Shown: piece by piece, positions 9,767 to 20,764 of the stretch | Position numbering within the stretch: position 1 is the stretch's first letter | Layout of the letters: every line of letters begins with the position of its first letter | Source: Venturia oleaginea | Lineage: Eukaryota; Ascomycota; Dothideomycetes; Venturiales; Venturiaceae | Assembly (NCBI GenBank): GCA_013176395.1 | Contig: JABMLP010000029.1 | Span: forward strand, 62,001-126,000 | DNA length: 64,000 nucleotides | Reading direction: 5' to 3' | Notes under the pieces: model-generated | Told to the model about the DNA's origin: nothing | The model's database searches: none | The model's input: the letters and a program-made list of their open reading frames with translations, nothing else | Made by a program: the position numbers and the translations under genes

Positions 9767-10664
9767 ATGAGCACTAGGAAGCGGAAGGCATCGACAAAAC
9801 AACTGTATAGCTGGAAAAAGCCAAGGCATTCATCGGAGCCACCGGTAATATAACTTATGCTGGACGTTACAATCTGTACTGATTCTGTATTACAGCAGGA
9901 CCATGAGTCCCGGCCTCCTCTCCATCCACGAGCATCTTTACTCGGACTTCCTGTTGAGCTTTGGCTTCATATCCTCGAATACCTATTCCCCGATGGTAGC
10001 ATCATCCCACTACGTCTCGACTATGCAAAATGGACGCATTCCACATCGTGGACGGCAATACATAAAACCCGTCTCGAAGAGCAGGAAGCATAGAGTTTGT
10101 TCTATAAGATCCAACGAGAACTTCAATAGAGCCAGGATCTCGCCCCTAACAAATACCACTTGCATGGATATATACCTTTGCGAAAGAATTGGGAAAGCTG
10201 TACGCCCCAAATTCTTCGCGTCAACCGTCAAATACTTGAAGAGGCACTTCCCATGATGTAGAGGGGCAAAACTTTCATGGCAGATATCAACCATTGGCGC
10301 AAAGATTTGATAGTATGCAAGCACCAATATACGAGCAGGGATTGTGATGCAAAAATTCGCAAAGAACTTGCGGACCTGCCATCGCGGTTGCGAAATATCA
10401 ACTCTGTGGAATTGATGATTGGCTATTCACTTGGCACTTTTGGTCGAGAAGGAGTCAAGGATACTGTCCTTCTGATTGCTGGATTTGTGAACGCTATTTC
10501 CGATTCTGATAATCTCAAGAGGCTTCGAACTACCTTGAAAGTCTGTTCCTGCTTCCTAGAATATTAGAGTGTTATGAGCTCTACAGACGAGACGGACCTG
10601 CAAAACCTACTCCAGCCACTGAAGCAACTTTGGGGACTAGAATCTACCGAGATCTTTGTCGAAG
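9767..10664 (+). pseudogene. F-box-like family member with four in-frame TAG codons
   Basis: Exon 1 is 9767-9844 (MSTRKRKASTKQ...), the intron 9845-9895 (GTAATA...TACAG), and exon 2 starts at 9896. Exon 2 has the family hallmark LLGLPVELWLHILEYLFPDG, then CTPQILRVNRQILEEALPM, and runs in one frame to about 10664. It is cut by TAG at 10091, 10127, 10259 and 10565, and no frameshift is needed. The intact paralogue at 20765-21862 has the same architecture (basic KRK N-terminus, intron at the same point, LPVELRLHILELLLPD, QINRQIYNEV). Family role unknown; the N-terminal motif resembles an F-box helix. Confidence 0.72.
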
Positions 10665-11221
10665 GTTAGTACGTTTGCAGTTTGGGAAACTCATCTTATT
10701 TAAACATCATGATGTGGGCACGAGGAGAACGAGAACGAAGATTTGTCTTCCAAATTACCCGCACACTTTCTTCGATTCCCACGAAACCTGAACACAACAT
10801 GAATGCAACAACAGGAGCAATGTAGCGCTAAACTTAACGCCTGGGATTCTTAGGTATTCGCCCTGAGCTAATCAAATAGCGCGAGCGATTACCTGAACTC
10901 CTCTTCTGGTAGAATTATTCACTAGAGTCAAATCGGTCGTGCAACTCGGGTTGATCCAGACCTTTTTTCCAATTAAGAGCACGACATGTAGGGGAACAAA
11001 GAAATACCGTTCAAGGCAACCTCAAGGCAACCTCAGAAGCAATTTGGGGCATCTCGATTGACATCACTGCCTTTAATTCGGCACGAAAGTTTATGTACCC
11101 TAAGGCCGGAAAATATTTTTCCGACTTCTATAAGCAGATTTTCCATGTAAACCTCATCCGTTTCCTAAAATTGACCCAGCAGCCATCGTTGACTGATTCC
11201 GCAGTCCCATCCAAAGCCAAA
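10665..11221. other. Intergenic, no gene seen
   Basis: No protein-like frame. A short direct repeat (TCAAGGCAACC twice) occurs near 11013-11036. Confidence 0.4.
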
Positions 11222-12253
11222 TCACAGCACTTCCTTATAGCAATCCAACTGCTCAAGCATCCACCGTCCGAACTCAATCTTCTTCTTCCTGCTAGTCCCC
11301 ATATTAGGCTTCCGAGTCTTAGCCGTCTCCAACGATTTCGTCCAAGCTTCCAAGTTATACAATTCCTCAGCTTCATCCTCCCATATCCCGAAACTGCCAT
11401 CGAGATCGTATAACAACTTGATAGTCTTGAGGGAAGGCATATGTACAACCTTCTCAGCCATAATCAGAGCCTTGACGTTCTCTATCTCAGCCATAATCAG
11501 CTCTTCGTCGTCTTCTAGATGCTTGTACTGCATGAAATCGACACGGCAGTGTTCTAATTGTATAAGTAGTTGTTTGGGTATTGGCGAGTACTTATCCTTG
11601 CTCCTTTGTCGTGATCGCTGAGCTTGGAAGGGCGAAGTGGGCGTTGATGGCTCGTAAGTAATAGTGAAGCAACAATGGGAGACGACTCGATTGCAGTACT
11701 CATGGTTCATTTGCTTATTAACAAGACGTGCTGGGCTTGAGAATACACAGAAGTGTCGAGGCTGGACGAGTGGACCATTGGAAACGGGATTGTCGGCCAA
11801 AGGGGAGCTAGTGACAACATCAGAGCCGCTATCAGAGCTTTTGCAGATCTTGTCGTGGCCGTAACGGGGGTCTTTAATTGATCCTGTATCGTAAGTCATG
11901 CCCATGAGAAGGTCGTAGAATTGGTCTTTCAACTCTTGGGGCATGCCGAGGAAGGATCGCTTGGACTTGACGATATCCTTTGAGGTGTAAGTAGACTGGT
12001 CGTTTCGGTCTCCAGGATTGTCAGAAAAGTCTATGCTACAGTCAGTGTCTCTTCAAACTTTACCAGCACGCTATGTCGACTGGCCTTGATTTTCGTTGAC
12101 AGTCCCTCCTTCTTTAAGGTCTTGAATATCAAGTTGTGGTGTGATACTCGTGACAGTGCCTCCAGCATCGGACATCATCTCTACGATTATGATTAGCCTG
12201 CTTTATAATTGTCTACTATAGCTTGGCTAATTACCTTTATAGGCCCTCTTCAT
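11222..12253 (-). CDS. Hypothetical protein, 3 exons, 307 aa
   Basis: Exons 12253..12235, 12180..12085 and 12030..11222 join in frame to 307 codons. The first intron is GTAATT...CGTAG. The second would be a GC-AG intron (AG|GCCAGT ... GCATAG, 54 nt); the frame is kept only with this boundary. The N-terminus is MKRAYKEMMSDAGG. The body has MPQELKDQFYDLLMGMTYD, similar in layout to small fungal proteins with a degenerate LPxELRxxIY-like start, and a C-terminal helical region rich in Leu and Glu. No catalytic motif or signal peptide is seen and no function can be assigned. Confidence 0.55.
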
Positions 12254-13710
12254 GGTTGCAGTACCTTTTAACGTGGAGTAAGATAGAGAGAAACGAATAA
12301 GAAATTGTCTTGCGCAAAAGTATTTATACTATATCATGTTTCAACACAAGCTGTTATCCAGGCCTCTCAACAGTCCGCGGCGCAGACGAGTTACATAACC
12401 CCGCTACCCCCCTCTATGCCCTATATAACCCCGCTACCTCTTCTCGCCTATCTATAAGGCGAGGTGGCTGAGGAGAGGACGGGAGAACTCGCCCCGGTAG
12501 AATACTAAGGCGGATAACTTTAGGCAGACTATTGAGACGCCTGCTGTTACCTTATGCACAGTATGTCATAAGCTGTCGCATTGGGGGGTTAACAGTCATA
12601 GTGAGGACGTTCAGACTTGTCAACACTCCTCCCTTGAATACTCATGCCAGACTCCTTATGCAGGGCCAGTCGCTGGCAGCATCGACATAACTGCCAACTT
12701 CTTTTTTCTTTTACTTTTTCTTTTTTTTTCAACTCAACAACCTGTCTGGAGACCAAGGCCACGGGGCGACCTGCAAATCTCTTTTCGGCGCAACAGGATT
12801 ACAATACCGCCCCAACAACTCATAAATATTCTCTCGCCTCTCCATAACATCCCACCGCGTAAAATATCCTCATAGCTATTAGATCAGCCTAACCTTCCCT
12901 TAGCCTGGGTATAACGACGGAATTCGTGAACGTCATTCCATATTTGTTACCAATCCTTTTTGCGCTTTGTTATCTGAACCTATATTGCTGAAAATGATGA
13001 GGTTGAAGTCCACATCACACATCGAGAGGTTGTCCACGGCCTGTGTATACTCTGATATGCAGCAGGAGAGAAAAGGGGCGGGGATGAGATACCGTATTAT
13101 CCGAGCAGATTCGCTAGCTCGACTTGGCAAGAATAGATCCAGAAAGAGTAAGCGGAGTTTTTATCACGTTACCTGGATTCCAACGAAGGTCTCTCAAATT
13201 GAAATAAAGGTTATAAAGAAATTCTTATAGAGAAGACTCTAATTTCCCGGAAAGATCGAGAATTAATGTTCTTTGAAGGGACGAAAACGGATTGTAAGCG
13301 AAAGGCGCCCGGATAACACGGTAGCGGGTGCCAAGTACGATCGGTACTTACCGCATTCGTGTACAAGTCACATGCGTGCCCAATTTTGTCAGCCTTGTCC
13401 ATTTTGGACTAGAGCAAATTCATCGCCAAAAGCCGATGCTTATACGACACTTCTTCATGTTTGATTTGTTATTGGCATGGCCCATGATTGGTATAGGCCA
13501 AGAGCCTAAGCCTGATTGAGCCTAGTATAGAGACAGAACCTCACTGAGGTTCTCTGTTTGTAGATACCTTCACTCCTTAACTGAATCTAAACAATCTTTA
13601 GTTACGAGTATGCTGCGTCTTTCCAGCTACCGTCCCGTAATATGATTATCCAGCGATATCTTTTGCAAATTTCGGAACCTATTCATACCTTCGTCAATTT
13701 AGGGGAGATA
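12254..13710. other. Intergenic with possible degenerate repeat
   Basis: No convincing gene. A 14-bp motif (ATAACCCCGCTACC) occurs twice around 12393-12440. The stretch from about 12339 (TGTTTCAACACAAG) to 12622 (CTTGTCAACA) has TG..CA ends and roughly inverted termini, so it may be an old solo LTR, but no target duplication is visible. The remainder is short frames only. Confidence 0.35.
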
Positions 13711-14315
13711 TTATGCTTTCGCATCAGCGAGTACAAGATCAAACATCGGTATATCTGCAGCTCTGTAAGCCTCTAAAGCAACTTCTCGAAGCGAGTCACG
13801 AGTTCTGGCAGCGGCTTGGTCTACTCCTTCTTGTTGATGGACTCTTTGGGACCAGTAGTCGAGGTTATCCTTGAGACACAATAACGTGTTCACCATTTCC
13901 GATAATTTGTTGGGTGGGAGATGTCGTGTTTTCTCACCCAAAGTTATGCTTGAATGGATGTTGCACAAAGCATCCAACGATGGTAGAAATTGCCCTACAT
14001 TGTCCACGTCTTTTTGGCTCAATCCACAGTAGACAGGATGGCTGGGACTGTTGACCTAGAATATAAAGTTGTTGAAACATCTTTGGATAGGAGCGTTTTG
14101 GCAAGCATAGTAACGAGGACATCTAATATCACCTACTCATTCAGTCGGTGATAAAAATCAATTCGACGGTCTTTCAACACGATGAGAAGTCGCAACCGCT
14201 GTATTGATCCCAGAACGTGTTGGAGATTGGTCCAGACCCGAGTTTTCGAATAATTCAGTACCCGAAGTGTCGTATCCTTGGCACTGACAGGGGCGGTGCA
14301 ATCTCTGCATCTCAA
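13711..14315 (-). pseudogene. Unidentified gene fragment, probably decayed
   Basis: The 3' part (14022..13711, open back to about 14055) encodes a helical, soluble segment ending MFDLVLADAKA. The 5' part (14315..14133) encodes a basic segment with RVWTNLQHVLGSIQRLRLLIVLKDRRIDFYHRLNE. A TTCTAG acceptor lies at about 14055, but no donor joins the two pieces in frame, so a spliced intact gene could not be built. The family is not recognised. Confidence 0.35.
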
Positions 14316-14582
14316 GGATACCTCAATGTTCGTAAAAGAACAAAAACAATCAAGAACACAAGAGACTTATCCATATATGTTTATTTCATTATCATTTCAT
14401 TACTAATTGAGAATTGCTCACGGGAAAAACTAGTATGTATGCGGAATAGCGTGGCGCGTTGTCATCTGGTTCGACTTTTTTGACGCGTCTCCTTCTCTCC
14501 AGGTCACTCTCCATCATCACCCGCCCAGAAGATTGACTAAGTATTTAGTCCGCTTTACTATTGACTCCAAAACTCAATCGAT

Positions 14583-15884
14583 ATGGCTGCCCCTCAATCA
14601 GTCACCGCTGCCCAGGTACCTACGCCCGTTCAGATTTGGAATTGCTGTCAGCTAACTCTCTGCCTATGTAGCAAACTCTCCACTCTCCCTTCCTGTCTCT
14701 TCCCACGGAATTGAGGCTTGAGATCTTCAGCTATCTACTGCCAGATGTAGATGTCTTCCTACCGCGTAACCGTCACCACCAAACCTGCCACCCATATCTC
14801 TATTGAGGGCCACAACAATGAGCTGGCAAGCCTCTTCCGGAGCCGGCCCGATTCTGAGAATGGTCGCCTCTTCCGGAGCTGGCCCGATTCTGAGAAAGTT
14901 CGGCATCTGGATGAACACCAGTATAAAGCCACTCGCCAAAATTACGAACCCAGCTACCCCGAAGTGGTGTGTCTCAATCATCAGGTGTACTAGGAGTGTA
15001 GGGAGATAGTATGGAAGGGAAAGAAGATTGTAGTCGATATTAATGACGGAGAGATGGAGATGCTGTCAAAAACTTATCTAGCTTCGATAGAGGATGAAAA
15101 CCTTCCTCGCCTGCGGAAAGATCTAGAAGCAGTAGAATTCATTGTTATTCGAATTGCATTCCAGGAGGAAATATTCGCAAGGAAGGAGGAGCAGGGGAAC
15201 AAGCTCATGCTCAAAGCGCTAGTGGCAGCACTCATGGACAACAAAACCGTGAAGAGCTGGCACATCATCTTGATGTCCGACCATCAATCTGGTTAAGGAT
15301 ATTCTATATGGAATTCGATAGGTGGCGACGAAGTGGAGAGGGCCGCCGCAGAATGGATGCTGCGCTCCTTTGACGATATCCGTGGCATTCAGGAAGTACA
15401 GTTCAGCCTACGTAAGCCCTTCCTTTACACCATGACCCAATCATTACTAAACATAACAGGAACTCATCTGCTCCCACCAGAAGATATTAGTAAGGTCACA
15501 ATGAATGATGATGAATTTCGATCCAATGCTGTTCTTTTACAGAGGAAACTTGTTCTTTTACAGAAGAAAATGACTTCACCAAGACCAGCAAATTATGTCT
15601 ATACCCCGCCCATGGTGAATCAGTTTCTACGATATCAGGAAATATTTTCTCAACTTTCACTATCAGAGTTGGGCCTTTCTGAATTTCACGAACTCCCGGA
15701 AGACGCCTTCAGCGCTTGCGACCACGCAAATACTAATCTGATTAAGACTACCATCGCTAAGACCAAACGTACATATCTCGATCATCACAAGAAAGGCATG
15801 GAGAAACTCGAGGCATTGGAGACAGGCGAGGATTATGGATGGGGAAATTACTGCAAACTCGGAAGAGAATACGGGCTGGACTAA
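14583..15884 (+). pseudogene. F-box-like family member, frameshifted
   Basis: Exon 1 14583-14615 (MAAPQSVTAAQ), intron 14616-14671, exon 2 from 14672 with FLSLPTELRLEIFSYLLPDVDVFLP. The first frame dies at TGA 14804. The family sequence continues in the +1 frame (EVVCLNHQVY), meets TAG at 14991 and TAA at 15294, then continues in the same frame to 15884, with a probable 48-nt intron at 15413-15460. A roughly 36-bp tandem duplication sits at about 14832-14903. Best match in the window is the copy at 16535-17275 (same N-terminus and NRQVYTEC-like motif). Confidence 0.7.
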
Positions 15885-16030
15885 AATTCTTCGTTCTAGG
15901 ATCATTCGTTCAACGACCGAGATCCGTCGCTGAAGACTGTTGTTGTATCTTGTCCTTCATCGTTTCACCCCCCGTGGATAGTAGTTGTAAATAAAGCTGC
16001 CTCAGTCACTTCACCGATTAGTTTGTCTGA
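15885..16030. other. Short spacer before an inverted repeat
   Basis: 3' flank of the preceding relic; no feature recognised. Confidence 0.4.
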
Positions 16031-16107
16031 CCCCTCTACTTCGATGCACCACCGAAGTGCGCGATTTTCGTAGTCGCGCACTTCGGTGGTGCATCGAAGT
16101 ATAGGGG
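16031..16107. repeat. Near-perfect hairpin, 34-bp arms
   Basis: Arms 16031-16064 and 16074-16107 are reverse complements with one mismatch, separated by a 9-nt loop (TTTTCGTAG). It could be two transposon ends left after near-complete internal deletion, or a palindrome from replication or repair. Confidence 0.9.
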
Positions 16108-16534
16108 TGATGAGACTTTGCTGAAAGTCACAATGTGGACGCGGAATCACAGCAGAAAGGGAGGACTTAGCAAGAATTGAAAAGAGCAAAAGGTGTACAT
16201 TGATTTTGAAATGAGTGGAAGAAAACACTGGCATGCTTAGAGAGAAAGAGATCACATTGCGTGACAATCCAATTTGACTCAATTTGATGAAGTCCAACTC
16301 TTTCTAGTGGAACACTTTAGCTGCCTACCACGGAATCGATCAAAGAAGCATCAGAAATTGATCCCAACGAGCCTGCCCGCTAAATTGTTAGATTTCCCAA
16401 TCAGGTATCGGGCCTTCCTACGCGTCGACCTCGCGAGATGTCAAAACAACTCCACCTTTATTGAGTATTAATACCGCTATCTAGGTCAAGTATCACAACT
16501 CATTCACGTCTTTTGTTCGTTTATTCAATGGCCA

Positions 16535-17275
16535 ATGGCTTTACCAAAATCATCTGTACTACGTCATGTTCGACAGCCAGCTCCTTCTATACCTGAGGTA
16601 TCTAAGCTCTTGACGACGATGGCAGTACTGGCTAACCATCTCTGAACCTCAGGCAGAACCTTCGCTCTCCCTTCATCTCCTTGCCTACCGAATAAAGGCT
16701 CGAGATCTTCGGCTACCTGCTTCCTGATGTAGACCTTATATGACCTCGATGTCAGCCGGGATTGGATCGCCCCCCATCGAGACGCTTTCTCGACTATGAT
16801 GCTAACGGTCTTGATGAATATGAAGAATTGCGTTATGTACCAACACGGATGGACGGAGAGAACAGTTACACGAGCATTATGAAGGTGAATCGTCAGGTCT
16901 ACACCGAATGCCAAGATATGGTGTATGAAAACCGTAATCTCGAGATCACCATTGGGGAGGCAATTGGAGTCTCGGAATGGTTTTTCAAGATGGGATTCCT
17001 GGGATACTCTTTCGAAGAGGTTTCGGACATCGACTGGAACACGTTCAAAGCAGTTACGGAGTACTTTTGGCGGACACATCCAGACCTCTTTACTATTCGA
17101 GGATCTTTCGGAAGATTCTCTGAGGGCGTGCTATTCGAGGAACTATAAAACATTCAAGGCTTTGCTCAAAGCTGGTAAAGATTTTGCTGGTCTCATGTCT
17201 GTACCGAATATTGAGATGATGAAAGCGGAGAAAGGGAGTTGGAAAGCTTTGGAACGACTTCTTCGTGACGAGTAG
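16535..17275 (+). pseudogene. F-box-like family member with stops
   Basis: Exon 1 16535-16597 (MALPKSSVLRHVRQPAPSIPE), intron to 16656 (GTATCT...GCAG), then FISLPTE-stop-RLEIFGYLLPDVDLI-stop in one frame. It is open from there to 17148 with SIMKVNRQVYTECQDMVYE. The two stops fall within the F-box-like motif (TAA) and just after it (TGA). A C-terminal fragment ending KALERLLRDE lies in another frame up to 17275. It is the closest relative of the copy at 14583-15884. Confidence 0.68.
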
Positions 17276-18164
17276 GCCAGTGTTTATTGCGGCTTTCTTC
17301 GACGTAGATATTCGAAACGCGATTCGGTCTGGTAATCCTATAATCCTATCCTATGAAATCCGTCCTTGTCTAATTGTCAATATATCAACCCGTTCCAAAA
17401 CCTCTAGTTTCTCCATCCAAGATTAATAGATAGATATATTCCTAGCATCTTCAGACCAGTAGAATCGCCCTAAATCTTCAACTACCAATCTTACACTTAA
17501 TAAGCCAACCCTAAAAGCCAACCGCAACACAAACCTCTCTCAACGTATTCCAAGAAATCAAGCCAACTACTACCTTTACTCCAATAATAGCGTAACCTTA
17601 ACCACGATAGAATGATCAGCTAGTTGAATAGTAATCAAAGAGATTCAAGCCTTTTTATCGCATATACTACCTCTCTACCATCACAAAAAGAAAAAAAAAA
17701 TCAAACAAACATTCCAAAACTCAGAGTCGTGAAATTCCTAACAAATAGATCCAAAGCCCGTGCATAATCGCAGGACAGACAATAGCAAACTCACACACTA
17801 ATACCCGCCAACATCTCGCCTCAATAGCAAGTCCTTCCGGCTATACGACTCAACCATATCTCGAAAACTAACCTAAACACGCTGCTAAACCATCAAATAT
17901 AGATACACACTTCCCAATTCCACCCTATAAACCCATCAAAGACTCGAGACGATAAACAGAGGTAAGCAAGTAAGCAGGAAGGAAGAAATCAAATCCCGTA
18001 TCCCAGCTCGGGAAATGAATTAAAAACAAAAAGATAGATACAAGAATCGAAATCACACCATCACCTCCACACCAATTCCCACACCACCCCTCTCCAACCC
18101 ATCCTGTCTTTTCTTCTCCCCATCCCCTCTCCTCCATCAATCCCTTCTCCTCTCAAACACCCAA
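17276..18164. other. Intergenic, AT-rich, no gene seen
   Basis: Long 3'-3' spacer between the F-box-like relic and the endoglucanase gene. No coding or RNA feature is recognised. Confidence 0.5.
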
Positions 18165-19463
18165 CTAAACACACTGCGAATAATACTCATTCTGCACCTT
18201 ACAGGTCGCCCCCTCAACACACCCCGTAGGTCCAGTCCACCCAATCCCACCACATCGCGCATACATCATCGCAACCTCCACACCAGCAGCCGCACTCGCA
18301 CTCGCTGAGCAAGCAGATTTAGACACAGTCTTGATCACCGTGGCCATAGTCTGTGGTGGTGCTGAAGCGTATGCAGAGGAAGATGGGTTGGTGGTTGAGA
18401 CGGGAGCAACGTGTGTTGAGGCAGGGGATGAAGAAGAAGCAGCCATGGATGAGGAGGAAGAAGAAACAGCTGGGGCAGCGTAAGACGACGCAGCTGGAGC
18501 CACGGAGGAAGAGGAAGAGGAAGAGGAAGAAGCAGGAGCAACATAAGACTCCGAAGCAGGGGCCTTAGACGAGACCGCGGCAACAACAGGAGCAGCAGAC
18601 TCAGACTCCTTCGCCGGCGCAACAGCACCAGAAACAGCGCCCACAACATTAGGCATACCATCATCGTCCGTCCTCTTAGACCCCGTCTTGGCGATAATCT
18701 CCGCAGGACAAGCAACCTGCTCAAAATCTACAGTCGGGTTGTCCGAGCCTCCGAACCAGTCAAAGCGCCAGTCACAACCGGGCTTGAGTTTATCCGGGAA
18801 AGAGGCGCAATCGGTTGCAGACGAGATACCGCCGTATTGGGCTCCCCATCCGCTAGAGGGTGCACCCCATTCCTGCGTGCAGCCGTTAAAGATGCCGACA
18901 CCGCCGCCTGGGTGAGATGTTAGTATCACGTGTGATGACTTGTGAAGCAAGTGTGAGACAAACCTGGGATAGCCAGATCGAACTGGTTGGAGCCGAGATC
19001 ACCGCCAGTGTTGGTAGCTTGCACAATCAATGTCTTTCCCACTGCGTTGCCAGAGGTGAATTTGAGTGCGTAGCAGGCAGAGCACCACGAGGACTCTGAA
19101 CCACCGGCAATGTTGACAGCTGCGAAGCCGTAGGCGAGGGTGCTGTTGACGGCCCATGGGGACTGGTCAGCACTACATGTATGCCGAGCCACCGCCGCAT
19201 CCAGACGCGGCTGCGTAGTCTGTGAGTGGAGAGTCGTTGGCGTCGCAAGTGGTGACTGGGTTGGTGACATCGGCTTTGCCAGACCAGGCGCAGGAAGGCT
19301 ACGATTGTGTTAGAAGGAACATCGTTGGATGGGAAGAATGAGTACAAACCTTGCAGCAATCCCAGTAGCGGGTTGTTGTGCCAGATCCTGAGGCAGCATT
19401 GGCTTGAATAGAAAAGAGAGTGGAAAGAAGACCAGCGCTTCGGACGATGGTAGAAGAAACCAT
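18165..19463 (-). pseudogene. GH45 endoglucanase with CBM1, 2-nt frameshift
   Basis: Exons 19463..19350, 19298..18964 and 18907..18165. A signal peptide (MVSSTIVRSAGLLSTLFSIQANA) leads into the GH45 signature TRYWDCCKPSCAW, split by intron 1. The catalytic nucleophile/base Asp of that motif and the acid Asp of [15 protein letters not shown] are present. A Ser/Ala/Pro/Val-rich linker of about 110 residues connects to a C-terminal CBM1 ([29 protein letters not shown] region, last 30 residues). In exon 2, at about 19177-19184, the expected SAYTCS codons lack one AC unit, giving TAC ATG TAG. Intron phases agree with the rest of the gene only if 2 nt are added there, so the shift is real in this sequence. 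Role of an intact copy: secreted cleavage of cellulose beta-1,4 bonds. Alternative: an assembly error in an otherwise intact gene. Confidence 0.88.
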
Positions 19464-20764
19464 TTTTGCGTTTGTACTTGGGAGATTTCAATCAATGAAT
19501 TCTGAATGTAGTAAAGAGTGTATAGGAAAAAAGAACGTGATGTAGAATCTCAATATAAAAGAGTGATGTGAGAGAACTTGCTGTCCCTTGGCCTTGGAGG
19601 GGAACCTTAATACTTAAAAGTCGACCGAAAAAACCACTCCACTGTATAAGGGAGAGTTTCGAAACACCATCATTTCCGTTAACGCTCTTAGTCTGGAGAG
19701 CCTTACAGACGGTGTGGCTTTCCCGTAACGCGCATCGCCAAGTTATGCCATTGCCATCTTACAAAGCTCCATGATCGGGGCTTGCAAGGTTTGCTGATGA
19801 GATTCTCATCTCCGACCTTGGAAATGGATGCTATTTTCAAATCTCACGAACGGCGTGGCTGATTACCAACCTTGTCCACAACATGAACGATGCTGGAAGT
19901 AGCGAAGATTGTGGAGTTGAATGAAGGGAGAAGGAGATATTTGTGCCTGGGGCCTGGACTTCCAGCCGTGTATGCGGCGCGGGACAAGGCTGGCACGGTC
20001 GGACAATCATCTCGCTTGCCCAACGTGACTACTGGCAGGGCCGGTTGCTTCCAGCATCATGAACGCCATTGTTTCAAACGATGCTTGATGATGCTTGGTA
20101 TCAGTGGGAAGAATAGTTCAAGTATCGTATGGCAGACGCCACTGTGAAACAAGGAAACCCACGAACGCATCATTCTCTTCCTGTTCGAACTCCAGCAATC
20201 CAAAATCGTCGACACAAGCAGGAAAATTCCTCTGGGGAAGCGGTTCTTTGAGACAGAGTCAACTCCACTATCATCACCCTCAATCGAAGAATGTAGTCAT
20301 TTCCCAAGAGGTCTGCGTCCACACGTGTCGGCAACAGGAAGAAAATGTCTTGGAAACACATCAGAACCGGAACTTACTGCAGAAAAATCCACTCCATGCC
20401 CAGGAACGTCCGGTTCACGCCCCGTCATCATCACCAGGCAATTGCCACCGGAGAAAACTCCATCAAATCCCCAAAGGCAAACTCCGCACTGCGTCCAGAG
20501 GTGGTCCTATGCGATATCTCCTCCCGTCAGACGTGGAGTCCTAAGCTCGTACCAAAGCGAGATATCGACTATGCCCGATCCAGCCATCGACTGCATCGGG
20601 AAGAGGACGAGACATAGACGTGAAGTTGATACTACAATTGGACAACTCAGGAAAAACAGGCCAGTTCGTTCGCCCAGCAGTCACCATCTAGGTGCGTGAT
20701 TAATCAGCCAGAATTGTTGCCATGCTAATATCGATCGACCGATCGCTGCCCAAAACAGTCGTTG
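19464..20764. other. Probable decayed coding remnants, unidentified
   Basis: Contains the endoglucanase promoter. On the plus strand, broken frames occur between about 19790 and 20640, for example one with FADEILISDLGNGCYFQISRTAWLI near 19795-19865 and an overlapping pair at 20095-20699. None has a recognisable domain or splice pattern. They may be remnants of a mutated gene. Confidence 0.3.

Noticed and set aside
12440..12530. tRNA-like stretch (GGTGGCTGAGGAGAGG...)
   Set aside because: No acceptor stem pairing and no T-loop consensus could be found; probably repeat-derived.
12339..12622. Possible solo LTR with TG..CA ends
   Set aside because: Termini are only loosely inverted and no 5-bp target duplication is present; kept only as a remark on the intergenic region.
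20095..20699. Two overlapping plus-strand frames of 149 and 124 codons
   Set aside because: Low-complexity basic/His-rich translations without domains; more likely remnants of a mutated gene than coding sequence.
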